Positions 14,129-29,100 of a DNA stretch of 64,000 nt are shown here, piece after piece; within the stretch, counting starts at the first letter, position 1; each line of letters starts with the position of its first letter. The notes under the pieces were generated by a model, which was not told the DNA's origin, made no database searches, and saw only the letters and a list, made by a program, of their open reading frames with translations. The stretch comes from Melieria omissa. Its lineage: Eukaryota > Arthropoda > Insecta > Diptera > Ulidiidae. Position numbers and translations under genes: made by a program. The stretch covers positions 310,001 through 374,000 of the forward strand of contig CAXARI010000079.1 of the NCBI GenBank assembly GCA_963971225.1, given 5' to 3'.

Positions 14129-14311
14129 CCTTAAAATTTAGACAGAGTGTTATGCTTTCTATATTGGTCCCTAACTTTTCATTATCCTTCAGGAATAATG
14201 AGCATATCGATGCGCAAGGATAACATTGAAAAACTGCCTATTACAAAATACACACTCACCACTAAAGTGGTTATAGATTCCAAACGGTATGGGTTACGTT
14301 AATAAAAAACC
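14129..14311. repeat. Satellite subrepeat B (representative unit)
   Basis: Begins CCTTAAAATTTAG and carries ATCGATGCGCAAGGATAACA followed by TTGAAAAACTGCC, clearly related to subrepeat A. Length 183 bp in this unit. In some units about 20 bp near its end, after ACTCACCAC, are missing, which gives the short 1161-1163 bp units. The next unit's subrepeat A begins at 14312. Confidence 0.8.
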
Positions 14312-17300
14312 CCTTAAAATGTAGCTAGAGATTGCAGCTTTATCAAATTAAATCCATAATTTTTATCAAATTAAATCAATAATTTGATTACTATTCGGCA
14401 ATCATGAACAGATCGATGCGCAAGAGTGACATTAAATGGCTGCCTACTGCAAAATCGATAAAATGCTTGTAAAATATTATGATTCTAGGTTTATAGAAAA
14501 AATAATAACCTTAAAACCTAGCTGGAGTTTTGAGCTTTCATAAATGGGGTCAACCTTCTCGTTATCTCAAATAATGCAGGAGAATTTCGTTGTGGAAAAG
14601 TGATATCGACCACATGATACATCTATATCAGGGGTGCCCAAAATATTCTTATGGAAAAGCAAAAACCAACACATGTAAAGTTGCCCAAAAAATGCAAACA
14701 AATTATTTAATTAATTGAATTAGTTGAAAGCACATTGTGCATTTCGCTTGACCCTGAAAATTATAAGTGAAAAAAATATAATGTTCCCATTTGTCATTGC
14801 CGAAAGGCCAACCAATTGCCAAAACAAATACTACAACAACAAAAGCATCTAATTTTTTTTCATACATAGAATTTCTTGAGGCAACAAAACAAAAATCCGC
14901 GCAGCCCCCACACGTGTTGCTTCGTTGCTGTCACAACAACGACTGATTGAAAGAATGCACCTCTGATCTATATAATCAATCAAATGCTTGTGGAACCTAA
15001 GTACGCACAATCACTTTAATCAAAATGGCGTCAAAATTAAGCCAGAGTGACCACCTTTCACCAATTTGGTAAATAAAAAAAATATCCCACCGGCAGCATG
15101 ATCGAAATTATGGCTGTTAAATCTCGACCCGTTAACGTATTTTAATAATATTATGCCTTATTATTTAGCTAGACTCGTATGCTTTCTATAATGGTATCAA
15201 TCATCCTTCTATACCCCAAGGTTCGAAAACAAATCGATTTGGAACGGTGACTTTGAAAAAATTGCTACTTGGGTGCAACCACTAAAATGCTTGTCAACAC
15301 CAAATGCATAAGTGCATATTAATAATTGACGCCTTAAAATTTAGCCAGAGTCTTATGCTTTCTATATTGGTCCCTAGCTTTTCATTATCCTTCAGGAGTA
15401 ATGAGCATATCGATGCGCAAGGATAACATTGAAAAACTGCCTATTACAAAATACACACTCACCACAAACGGAATGGGTTACGTTAATAAAAAACCCCTTA
15501 AAATGTAGCTAGAGATTGCAGCTTTATCAAATTAAATCAATAATTTGATTACTATTCGGCAATCATGAACAGATCGATGCGCAAGAGTGACATTAAATGG
15601 CTGCCTACTGCAAAATCGATAAAATGCTTGTAAAATATTATGATTCTAGGTTTATAGAAAAAATAATAACCTTAAAACCTAGCTGGAGTTTTGAGCTTTT
15701 ATAAATGGGGTCAATCTTCTCGTTATCTCAAATAATGCAGGAGAATTTCGTTGTGGAAAAGTGATATCGACCACATGATACATCTATATCAGGGGTGCCT
15801 AAAATATTCTTATGGAAAAGCAAAAACCAATACATGTAAAGTTGCCCAAAAAAAATGCAAACAAATTATTTAATTAATTGAATTAGTTGAAAGCACATTG
15901 TGCATTTCGCTTGACCCTTAAAATTATAAGTGAAAAAAATATAATGTTCCCATTTGTCATTGCCGAAAGGCCAACCAATCGCTAAAACAAAAACTACAAC
16001 AAAAAAGGCATCTAATTTTTTTTCATACATAGAATTTCTTGAGGCAACAAAACAAAAATCCGCGCAGCCCCCACACGTGTTGCTTCGTTGCTGTCACAAC
16101 AACGACTGATTGAAAGAATGCACCTCTGATCTATATAACCAATCAAATGCTTGTGGAACCTAAGTACGCACAATCACTTTAATCAAAATGGCGTCAAAAT
16201 TAAGCCAGAGTGACCACCTTTCACCAATTTGGTAAATAAAAAAATATCCCACCGGCAGCATGATCGAAATTATGGCTGTTAAATCTCGACCCGTTAACGG
16301 ATTTTAATAATATTATGCCATATTATTTAGCTAGACTCGTATGCTTTCTATAATGGTATCAATCATCCTTCTATACCCCAAGGTTCGAAAGCAAATCGAT
16401 TTGGAACGGTGACTTTGAAAAAATTGCTACATGGGTGCAACCACTAAAATGCTTGTCAACACCAAATGCATAAGTGCATATTAATAATTGACCCCTTAAA
16501 ATTTAGCCAGAGTCTTATGCTTTCTATATTGGTCCCTAACTTTTCATTATCCTTCAGGAATAATGAGCATATCGATGCGCAAGGATAACATTGAAAAACT
16601 GCCTATTACAAAATACACACTCACCACTAAAGTGGTTATAGATTCCAAACGGTATGGGTTACGTTAATAAAAAACCCCTTAAAATGTAGCTAGAGATTGC
16701 AGCTTTATCAAATTAAATCAATAATTTTTATCAAATTAAATCAATAATTTGATTACTATTCGGCAATCATGAACAGATCGATGCGCAAGGGTGACATTAA
16801 ATGGCTGCCTACTGCAAAATCGATAAAATGCTTGTAAAATATGATGATTATAGGTTTATAGAAAAAATAAAAACCTTAAAACCTAGCTGGAGTTTTGAGC
16901 TTTCATAAATGGGGTCAACCTTCTCGTTATCTCAAATAATGCAGGAGAATTTCGTTGTGGAAAAGTGATATCGACCACATGATACATCTATATCAGGGGT
17001 GCCCAAAATATTCTTATGGAAAAGCAAAAACCAACACATGTAAAGTTGCCCAAAAAATGCAAACAAATTATTTAATTAATTGAATTAGTTGAAAGCACAT
17101 TGTGCATTTCGCTTGACCCTTAAAATTATAAGTGAAAAAAATATAATGTTCCTATTTGTCATTGCCGAAAGGCCAACCAATCGCCAAAACAAAAACTAGA
17201 ACAACAAAAGCATCTAATTTTTTTTCATACATACAATTTCTTGAGGCAACAAAACAGAAAACGCGCAGCCCCCACACGTGTTGCTTCCTTGCTGTCACAA

Positions 17301-20300
17301 CAACGACTGATTGAAAGAATGCACCTCTGATCTATATAACCAATCAAATGCTTGTGGAACCTAAGTACGCACAATCACTTTAATCAAAATGGCGTCAAAA
17401 TTAAGCCAGAGTGACCACCTTTCACCAATTTGGTAAATACAAAAAATATCCCACCGGCAGCATGATCGAAATTATGGCTGTTAAATCTCGACCCGTTAAC
17501 GGATTTTAATAATATTATGCCTTATTATTTAGCTAGACTCGTATGCTTTCTATAATGGTATCAATCATCCTTCTATACCCCAAGGTTCGAAAGCAAATCG
17601 ATTTGGAACGGTGACTTTGAAAAAATTGCTACTTGGGTGCAACCACTAAAATGCTTGTCAACACCAAATGCATAAGTGCTTATTAATAATTGACGCCTTA
17701 AAATTTAGCCAGAGTCTTATGCTTTCTATATTGGTCCCTAGCTTTTCATTATCCTTCAGGAGTAATGAGCATATCGATGCGCAAGGATAACATTGAAAAA
17801 CTGCCTATTACTAAATACACACTCACCACAAACGGAATGGGTTACGTTAATAAAAAACCCCTTAAAATGTAGCTAGAGATTGCAGCTTTACCAAATTAAA
17901 TCAATAATTTCATTACTATTCGGCAATCATGAACAGATCGATGCGCAAGAGTGACATTAAATGGCTGCCTACTACAAAATCGATAAAATGCTTGTAAAAT
18001 ATGATGATTCTAGGTTTATAGAAAAAATAATAACCTTAAAACCTAGCTGGAGTTTTGAGCTTTCATAAATGGGGTCAATCTTCTCGCTATCTCAAATAAT
18101 GCAGGAGAATTTCGTTGTGGAAAAGTGATATCGACCACATGATACATCTATATCAGGGGTGCCTAAAATCTTCTTATGGAAAAGCAAAAACCAATACATG
18201 TAAAGTTGCCCAAAAAATGGAAACAAATTATTTAATTAATTGAATTAGTTGAAAGCACATTGTGCATTTCGCTTGACCCTTAAAATTATAAGTGAAAAAA
18301 ATATAATGTTCCTATTTGTCATTGCCGAAAGGCCAACCAATCGCGAAAACAAAAACTACAACAACAAAAGCATCTAATTTTGTTTCATACATACAATTTC
18401 TTGAGGCAACAAAACAAAAATCCGCGCAGCCCCCACACGTGTTGCTTCGTTGCTGTCACAACAACGACTGATTGAAAGAATGCACCTCTGATCTATATAA
18501 CCAATCAAATGCTTGTGGAACCTAAGTACGCACAATCACTTTAATCAAAATGGCGTCAAAATTAAGCCAGAGTGACCACCTTTCACCAATTTGGTAAATA
18601 AAAAAATATCCCACCGGCAGCATGATCGAAATTATGGCTGTTAAATCTCGACCCGTTAACGGATTTTAATAATATTATGCCTTATGATTTAGCTAGACTC
18701 GTATGCTTTCTATAATGGTATCAATCATCCTTCCATACCCCAAGGTTCGAAAGCAAATCGATTTGGAACGGTGACTTTGAAAAAACTGCTACTTGGGTGC
18801 AACCACTAAAATGCTTGTCAACACCAAATGCATAAGTGCATGTTAATAATTGACGCCTTAAAATTTAGCCAGAGTCTTATGCTTTCTATATTGGTCCCTA
18901 CCTTTTCATTATCCTTCAGGAATAATGAGCATATCGATGCGCAAGGATAACATTGAAAAACTGCCTATTACAAAATACACACTCACCACTAAAGTGGTTA
19001 TAGATTCCAAACGGTATGGGTTACGTTAATAAAAAACCCCTTAAAATGTAGCTAGAGATTGCAGCTTTATCAAATTAAATCAATAATTTGATTACTATTC
19101 GGCAATCATGAACAGATCGATGCGCAAGAGTGACATTAAATGGCTGCCTACTGCAAAATCGATAAAATGCTTGTAAAATATTATGATTCTAGGTTTATAG
19201 AAAAAATAATAACCTTAAAACCTAGCTGGAGTTTTGAGCTTTTATAAATGGGGTCAATCTTCTCGTTATCTCAAATAATGCAGGAGAATTTCGTTGTGGA
19301 AAAGTGATATCGACCACATGATACATCTATATCAGGGGTGCCCAAAATATTCTTATGGAAAAGCAAAAACCAATACATGTAAAGTTGCCCAAAAAAAATG
19401 CAAACAAATTATTTAATTAATTGAATTAGTTGAAAGCACATTGTGCATTTCGCTTGACCCTTAAAATTATAAGTGAAAAAAATATAATGTTCCCATTTGT
19501 CATTGCCGAAAGGCCAACCAATCGCTAAAACAAAAACTACAACAAAAAAGGCATCTAATTTTTTTTCATACATAGAATTTCTTGAGGCAACAAAACAAAA
19601 ATCCGCGCAGCCCCCACACGTGTTGCTTCGTTGCTGTCACAACAACGACTGATTGAAAGAATGCACCTCTGATCTATATAACCAATCAAATGCTTGTGGA
19701 ACCTAAGTACGCACAATCACTTTAATCAAAATGGCGTCAAAATTAAGCCAGAGTGACCACCTTTCACCAATTTGGTAAATAAAAAAATATCCCACCGGCA
19801 GCATGATCGAAATTATGGCTGTTAAATCTCGACCCGTTAACGGATTTTAATAATATTATGCCATATTATTTAGCTAGACTCGTATGCTTTCTATAATGGT
19901 ATCAATCATCCTTCTATACCCCAAGGTTCGAAAGCAAATCGATTTGGAACGGTGACTTTGAAAAAATTGCTACATGGGTGCAACCACTAAAATGCTTGTC
20001 AACACCAAATGCATAAGTGCATATTAATAATTGACCCCTTAAAATTTAGCCAGAGTCTTATGCTTTCTATATTGGTCCCTAACTTTTCATTATCCTTCAG
20101 GAATAATGAGCATATCGATGCGCAAGGATAACATTGAAAAACTGCCTATTACAAAATACACACTCACCACTAAAGTGGTTATAGATTCCAAACGGTATGG
20201 GTTACGTTAATAAAAAACCCCTTAAAATGTAGCTAGAGATTGCAGCTTTATCAAATTAAATCAATAATTTTTATCAAATTAAATCAATAATTTGATTACT

Positions 20301-23157
20301 ATTCGGCAATCATGAACAGATCGATGCGCAAGGGTGACATTAAATGGCTGCCTACTGCAAAATCGATAAAATGCTTGTAAAATATGATGATTATAGGTTT
20401 ATAGAAAAAATAAAAACCTTAAAACCTAGCTGGAGTTTTGAGCTTTCATAAATGGGGTCAACCTTCTCGTTATCTCAAATAATGCAGGAGAATTTCGTTG
20501 TGGAAAAGTGATATCGACCACATGATACATCTATATCAGGGGTGCCCAAAATATTCTTATGGAAAAGCAAAAACCAACACATGTAAAGTTGCCCAAAAAA
20601 TGCAAACAAATTATTTAATTAATTGAATTAGTTGAAAGCACATTGTGCATTTCGCTTGACCCTTAAAATTATAAGTGAAAAAAATATAATGTTCCTATTT
20701 GTCATTGCCGAAAGGCCAACCAATCGCCAAAACAAAAACTAGAACAACAAAAGCATCTAATTTTTTTTCATACATACAATTTCTTGAGGCAACAAAACAG
20801 AAAACGCGCAGCCCCCACACGTGTTGCTTCCTTGCTGTCACAACAACGACTGATTGAAAGAATGCACCTCTGATCTATATAACCAATCAAATGCTTGTGG
20901 AACCTAAGTACGCACAATCACTTTAATCAAAATGGCGTCAAAATTAAGCCAGAGTGACCACCTTTCACCAATTTGGTAAATACAAAAAATATCCCACCGG
21001 CAGCATGATCGAAATTATGGCTGTTAAATCTCGACCCGTTAACGGATTTTAATAATATTATGCCTTATTATTTAGCTAGACTCGTATGCTTTCTATAATG
21101 GTATCAATCATCCTTCTATACCCCAAGGTTCGAAAGCAAATCGATTTGGAACGGTGACTTTGAAAAAATTGCTACTTGGGTGCAACCACTAAAATGCTTG
21201 TCAACACCAAATGCATAAGTGCATATTAATAATTGACGCCTTAAAATTTAGCCAGAGTCTTATGCTTTCTATATTGGTCCCTAGCTTTTCATTATCCTTC
21301 AGGAGTAATGAGCATATCGATGCGCAAGGATAACATTGAAAAACTGCCTATTACTAAATACACACTCACCACAAACGGAATGGGTTACGTTAATAAAAAA
21401 CCCCTTAAAATGTAGCTAGAGATTGCAGCTTTACCAAATTAAATCAATAATTTCATTACTATTCGGCAATCATGAACAGATCGATGCGCAAGAGTGACAT
21501 TAAATGGCTGCCTACTACAAAATCGATAAAATGCTTGTAAAATATGATGATTCTAGGTTTATAGAAAAAATAATAACCTTAAAACCTAGCTGGAGTTTTG
21601 AGCTTTCATAAATGGGGTCAATCTTCTCGCTATCTCAAATAATGCAGGAGAATTTCGTTGTGGAAAAGTGATATCGACCACATGATACATCTATATCAGG
21701 GGTGCCTAAAATCTTCTTATGGAAAAGCAAAAACCAATACATGTAAAGTTGCCCAAAAAATGGAAACAAATTATTTAATTAATTGAATTAGTTGAAAGCA
21801 CATTGTGCATTTCGCTTGACCCTTAAAATTATAAGTGAAAAAAATATAATGTTCCTATTTGTCATTGCCGAAAGGCCAACCAATCGCGAAAACAAAAACT
21901 ACAACAACAAAAGCATCTAATTTTGTTTCATACATACAATTTCTTGAGGCAACAAAACAAAAATCCGCGCAGCCCCCACACGTGTTGCTTCGTTGCTGTC
22001 ACAACAACGACTGATTGAAAGAATGCACCTCTGATCTATATAACCAATCAAATGCTTGTGGAACCTAAGTACGCACAATCACTTTAATCAAAATGGCGTC
22101 AAAATTAAGCCAGAGTGACCACCTTTCACCAATTTGGTAAATAAAAAAATATCCCACCGGCAGCATGATCGAAATTATGGCTGTTAAATCTCGACCCGTT
22201 AACGGATTTTAATAATATTATGCCTTATGATTTAGCTAGACTCGTATGCTTTCTATAATGGTATCAATCATCCTTCCATACCCCAAGGTTCGAAAGCAAA
22301 TCGATTTGGAACGGTGACTTTGAAAAAACTGCTACTTGGGTGCAACCACTAAAATGCTTGTCAACACCAAATGCATAAGTGCATGTTAATAATTGACGCC
22401 TTAAAATTTAGCCAGAGTCTTATGCTTTCTATATTGGTCCCTACCTTTTCATTATCCTTCAGGAATAATGAGCATATCGATGCGCAAGGATAACATTGAA
22501 AAACTGCCTATTACAAAATACACACTCACCACTAAAGTGGTTATAGATTCCAAACGGTATGGGTTACGTTAATAAAAAACCCCTTAAAATGTAGCTAGAG
22601 ATTGCAGCTTTATCAAATTAAATAAATAATTTGATTACTATTCGGCAATCATGAACAGATCGATGCGCAAGAGTGACATTAAATGGCTGTCTACTACAAA
22701 ATCGATAAAATGCTTGTAAAATATGATGATTCTAGGTTTATAGAAAAAATAATAACCTTAAAACCTAGCTGGAGTTTTGAGCTTTCATAAATGGGGTCAA
22801 TCTTCTCGCTATCTCAAATAATGCAGGAGAATTTCGTTGTGGAAAAGTGATATCGACCACATGATACATCTATATCAGGGGTGCCTAAAATCTTCTTATG
22901 GAAAAGCAAAAACCAATACATGTAAAGTTGCCCAAAAAAAATGCAAACAAATTATTTAATTAATTGAATTAGTTGAAAGCACATTGTGCATTTCGCTTGA
23001 CCCTTAAAATTATAAGTGAAAAAAATGTAATGTTCCTATTTGTCATTGCCGAAAGGCCAACCAATCGCCAAAACAAAAACTACAACAACAAAAGCATCTA
23101 ATTTTTTTTCATACATACAATTTCTTGAGGCAACAAAACAAAAATCCGCGCAGCCCC

Positions 23158-26100
23158 CACACGTGTTGCTTCGTTGCTGTCACAACAACGACTGATTGAA
23201 AGAATGCACCTCTGATCTATATAACCAATCAAATGCTTGTGGAACCTAAGTACGCACAATCACTTTAATCAAAATGGCGTCAAAATTAAGCCAGAGTGAC
23301 CACCTTTCACCAATTTGGTAAATAAAAAAATATCCCACCGGCAGCATGATCGAAATTATGGCTGTTAAATCTCGACCCGTTAACGGATTTTAATAATATT
23401 ATGCCTTATTATTTAGCTAGACTCGTATGCTTTCTATAATGGTATCAATCATCCTTCTATACCCCAAGGTTCGAAAGCAAATCGATTTGGAACGGTGACT
23501 TTGAAAAAATTGCTACTTGGGTGCAACCACTAAAATGCTTGTCAACACCAAATGCATAAGTGCATATTAATAATTGACCCCTTAAAATTTAGCCAGAGTC
23601 TTATGCTTTCTATATTGGTCCCTAACTTTTCATTATCCTTCAGGAATAATGAGCATATCGATGCGCAAGGATAACATTGAAAAACTGCCTATTACAAAAT
23701 ACACACTCACCACTAAAGTGGTTATAGATTCCAAACGGTATGGGTTACGTTAATAAAAAACCCCTTAAAATGTAGCTAGAGATTGCAGCTTTATCAAATT
23801 AAATCCATAATTTTTATCAAATTAAATCAATAATTTGATTACTATTCGGCAATCATGAACAGATCGATGCGCAAGAGTGACATTAAATGGCTGCCTACTG
23901 CAAAATCGATAAAATGCTTGTAAAATATTATGATTCTAGGTTTATAGAAAAAATAATAACCTTAAAACCTAGCTGGAGTTTTGAGCTTTCATAAATGGGG
24001 TCAACCTTCTCGTTATCTCAAATAATGCAGGAGAATTTCGTTGTGGAAAAGTGATATCGACCACATGATACATCTATATCAGGGGTGCCCAAAATATTCT
24101 TATGGAAAAGCAAAAACCAACACATGTAAAGTTGCCCAAAAAATGCAAACAAATTATTTAATTAATTGAATTAGTTGAAAGCACATTGTGCATTTCGCTT
24201 GACCCTGAAAATTATAAGTGAAAAAAATATAATGTTCCCATTTGTCATTGCCGAAAGGCCAACCAATTGCCAAAACAAATACTACAACAACAAAAGCATC
24301 GAATTTTTTTTCATACATAGAATTTCTTGAGGCAACAAAACAAAAATCCGCGCAGCCCCCACACGTGTTGCTTCGTTGCTGTCACAACAACGACTGATTG
24401 AAAGAATGCACCTCTGATCTATATAATCAATCAAATGCTTGTGGAACCTAAGTACGCACAATCACTTTAATCAAAATGGCGTCAAAATTAAGCCAGAGTG
24501 ACCACCTTTCACCAATTTGGTAAATACAAAAAATATCCCACCGGCAGCATGATCGAAATTATGGCTGTTAAATCTCGACCCGTTAACGGATTTTAATAAT
24601 ATTATGCCTTATTATTTAGCTAGACTCGTATGCTTTCTATAATGGTATCAATCATCCTTCTATACCCCAAGGTTCGAAAGCAAATCGATTTGGAACGGTG
24701 ACTTTGAAAAAATTGCTACTTGGGTGCAACCACTAAAATGCTTGTCAACACCAAATGCATAAGTGCATATTAATAACTGACCCCTTAAAATTTAGCCAGA
24801 GTCTTATGCTTTCTATATTGGTCCCTAGCTTTTCATTATCCTTCAGGAATAATGAGCATATCGATGCGCAAGGATAACATTGAAAAACTGCCTATTACAA
24901 AATACACACTCACCACTAAAGTGCTTATAGATTCCAAACGGTATGGGATACGTTAATAAAAAACCCCTTAAAATTTAGCTAGAGATTGCAGCTTTATCAA
25001 ATTAAATCAATAATTTGATTACTATTCGGCAATCATGAACAGATCGATGCGCAAGAGTGACATTAAATGGCTGCCTACTGCAAAATCGATAAAATGCTTG
25101 TAAAATATTATGATTCTAGGTTTATAGCAAAAAATAATAACCTTAAAGCCTATCTGGAGTTTTGAGCTTTCATAAATGGGGTCAATCTTCTCGCTTTCTC
25201 AAATAATGCAGGAGAATTTCGTTGTGGAAAAGTGATATCGACCAAATGATACATCTATATCAGGGGTGCCCAAAATCTTCTTATAGAAAAGCAAAAACCA
25301 ATACATGTAAAGTTGCCCAAAAAAAATGCAAACAAATTATTTAATTAATTGAATTAGTTGAAAGCACATTGTGCATTTCGCTTGACCCTTAAAATTATAA
25401 GTGAAAAAAATATAATGTTCCCATTTGTCATTGCCGAAAGGCCAACCAATCGCCAAAACAAATACTACAACAACAAAAGCATCTAATTTTTTTTCATACA
25501 TAGAATTTCTTGAGGCAACAAAACAAAAATCCGCGCAGCCCCCACACGTGTTGCTTCGTTGCTGTCACAACAACGACTGATTGAAAGAATGCACCTCTGA
25601 TCTATATAATCAATCAAATGCTTGTGGAACCTAAGTACGCACAATCACTTTAATCAAAATGGCGTCAAAATTAAGCCAGAGTGACCACCTTTCACCAATT
25701 TGGTAAATAAAAAAAATATCCCACCGGCAGCATGATCGAAATTATGGCTGTTAAATCTCGACCCGTTAACGGATTTTAATAATATTATGCCTTATTATTT
25801 AGCTAGACTCGTATGCTTTCTATAATGGTATCAATCATCCTTCTATACCCCAAGGTTCGAAAGCAAATCGATTTGGAACGGTGACTTTGAAAAAATTGCT
25901 ACTTGGGTGCAACCACTAAAATGCTTGTCAACACCAAATGCATAAGTGCATATTAATAATTGACCCCTTAAAATTTAGGCAGAGTGTTATGCTTTCTATA
26001 TTGGTCCCTAACTTTTCATTATCCTTCAGGAATAATGAGCATATCGATGCGCAAGGATAACATTGAAAAACTGCCTATTACAAAATACACACTCACCACT

Positions 26101-29100
26101 AAAGTGGTTATAGATTCCAAACGGTATGGGTTACGTTAATAAAAAACCCCTTAAAATGTAGCTAGAGATTGCAGCTTTATCAAATTAAATCCATAATTTT
26201 TATCAAATTAAATCAATAATTTGATTACTATTCGGCAATCATGAACAGATCGATGCGCAAGAGTGACATTAAATGGCTGCCTACTGCAAAATCGATAAAA
26301 TGCTTGTAAAATATTATGATTCTAGGTTTATAGAAAAAATAATAACCTTAAAACCTAGCTGGAGTTTTGAGCTTTCATAAATGGGGTCAACCTTCTCGTT
26401 ATCTCAAATAATGCAGGAGAATTTCGTTGTGGAAAAGTGATATCGACCACATGATACATCTATATCAGGGGTGCCCAAAATATTCTTATGGAAAAGCAAA
26501 AACCAACACATGTAAAGTTGCCCAAAAAATGCAAACAAATTATTTAATTAATTGAATTAGTTGAAAGCACATTGTGCATTTCGCTTGACCCTGAAAATTA
26601 TAAGTGAAAAAAATATAATGTTCCCATTTGTCATTGCCGAAAGGCCAACCAATTGCCAAAACAAATACTACAACAACAAAAGCATCTAATTTTTTTTCAT
26701 ACATAGAATTTCTTGAGGCAACAAAACAAAAATCCGCGCAGCCCCCACACGTGTTGCTTCGTTGCTGTCACAACAACGACTGATTGAAAGAATGCACCTC
26801 TGATCTATATAATCAATCAAATGCTTGTGGAACCTAAGTACGCACAATCACTTTAATCAAAATGGCGTCAAAATTAAGCCAGAGTGACCACCTTTCACCA
26901 ATTTGGTAAATAAAAAAAATATCCCACCGGCAGCATGATCGAAATTATGGCTGTTAAATCTCGACCCGTTAACGGATTTTAATAATATTATGCCTTATTA
27001 TTTAGCTAGACTCGTATGCTTTCTATAATGGTATCAATCATCCTTCTATACCCCAAGGTTCGAAAACAAATCGATTTGGAACGGTGACTTTGAAAAAATT
27101 GCTACTTGGGTGCAACCACTAAAATGCTTGTCAACACCAAATGCATAAGTGCATATTAATAATTGACCCCTTAAAATTTTGCCAGAGTCTTATGCTTTCT
27201 ATATTGGTCCCTAGCTTTTCATTATCCTTCAGGAGTAATGAGCATATCGATGCGCAAGGATAACATTGAAAAACTGCCTATTACAAAATACACACTCACC
27301 ACAAACGGAATGGGTTACGTTAATAAAAAACCCCTTAAAATGTAGCTAGAGATTGCAGCTTTATCAAATTAAATCAATAATTTGATTACTATTCGGCAAT
27401 CATGAACAGATCGATGCGCAAGAGTGACATTAAATGGCTGCCTACTGCAAAATCGATAAAATGCTTGTAAAATATTATGATTCTAGGTTTATAGAAAAAA
27501 TAATAACCTTAAAACCTAGCTGGAGTTTTGAGCTTTTATAAATGGGGTCAATCTTCTCGTTATCTCAAATAATGCAGGAGAATTTCGTTGTGGAAAAGTG
27601 ATATCGACCACATGATACATCTATATCAGGGGTGCCCAAAATATTCTTATGGAAAAGCAAAAACCAATACATGTAAAGTTGCCCAAAAAAAATGCAAACA
27701 AATTATTTAATTAATTGAATTAGTTGAAAGCACATTGTGCATTTCGCTTGACCCTTAAAATTATAAGTGAAAAAAATATAATGTTCCCATTTGTCATTGC
27801 CGAAAGGCCAACCAATCGCTAAAACAAAAACTACAACAAAAAAGGCATCTAATTTTTTTTCATACATAGAATTTCTTGAGGCAACAAAACAAAAATCCGC
27901 GCAGCCCCCACACGTGTTGCTTCGTTGCTGTCACAACAACGACTGATTGAAAGAATGCACCTCTGATCTATATAACCAATCAAATGCTTGTGGAACCTAA
28001 GTACGCACAATCACTTTAATCAAAATGGCGTCAAAATTAAGCCAGAGTGACCACCTTTCACCAATTTGGTAAATAAAAAAATATCCCACCGGCAGCATGA
28101 TCGAAATTATGGCTGTTAAATCTCGACCCGTTAACGGATTTTAATAATATTATGCCATATTATTTAGCTAGACTCGTATGCTTTCTATAATGGTATCAAT
28201 CATCCTTCTATACCCCAAGGTTCGAAAGCAAATCGATTTGGAACGGTGACTTTGAAAAAATTGCTACATGGGTGCAACCACTAAAATGCTTGTCAACACC
28301 AAATGCATAAGTGCATATTAATAATTGACCCCTTAAAATTTAGCCAGAGTCTTATGCTTTCTATATTGGTCCCTAACTTTTCATTATCCTTCAGGAATAA
28401 TGAGCATATCGATGCGCAAGGATAACATTGAAAAACTGCCTATTACAAAATACACACTCACCACTAAAGTGGTTATAGATTCCAAACGGTATGGGTTACG
28501 TTAATAAAAAACCCCTTAAAATGTAGCTAGAGATTGCAGCTTTATCAAATTAAATCAATAATTTTTATCAAATTAAATCAATAATTTGATTACTATTCGG
28601 CAATCATGAACAGATCGATGCGCAAGGGTGACATTAAATGGCTGCCTACTGCAAAATCGATAAAATGCTTGTAAAATATGATGATTATAGGTTTATAGAA
28701 AAAATAAAAACCTTAAAACCTAGCTGGAGTTTTGAGCTTTCATAAATGGGGTCAACCTTCTCGTTATCTCAAATAATGCAGGAGAATTTCGTTGTGGAAA
28801 AGTGATATCGACCACATGATACATCTATATCAGGGGTGCCCAAAATATTCTTATGGAAAAGCAAAAACCAACACATGTAAAGTTGCCCAAAAAATGCAAA
28901 CAAATTATTTAATTAATTGAATTAGTTGAAAGCACATTGTGCATTTCGCTTGACCCTTAAAATTATAAGTGAAAAAAATATAATGTTCCTATTTGTCATT
29001 GCCGAAAGGCCAACCAATCGCCAAAACAAAAACTAGAACAACAAAAGCATCTAATTTTTTTTCATACATACAATTTCTTGAGGCAACAAAACAGAAAACG

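Larger units (their letters stand above)
13707..23157. repeat. Higher-order repeat, copy 2, with a three-unit duplication
   Basis: Unit types run 1-2-3-4-2-3-4-5 (anchors 14909, 16072, 17273, 18434, 19615, 20816, 21977, 23158). The second 2-3-4 block lies exactly 3,543 bp after the first at all three landmarks. The total from the type 5 unit at 13707 to that at 23158 is 9,451 bp, which equals 5,908 plus 3,543. Near identity of the two blocks, for example AAAAAACTGCTAC in both type 4 units near 18784 and 22326, suggests a recent event. Confidence 0.85.
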
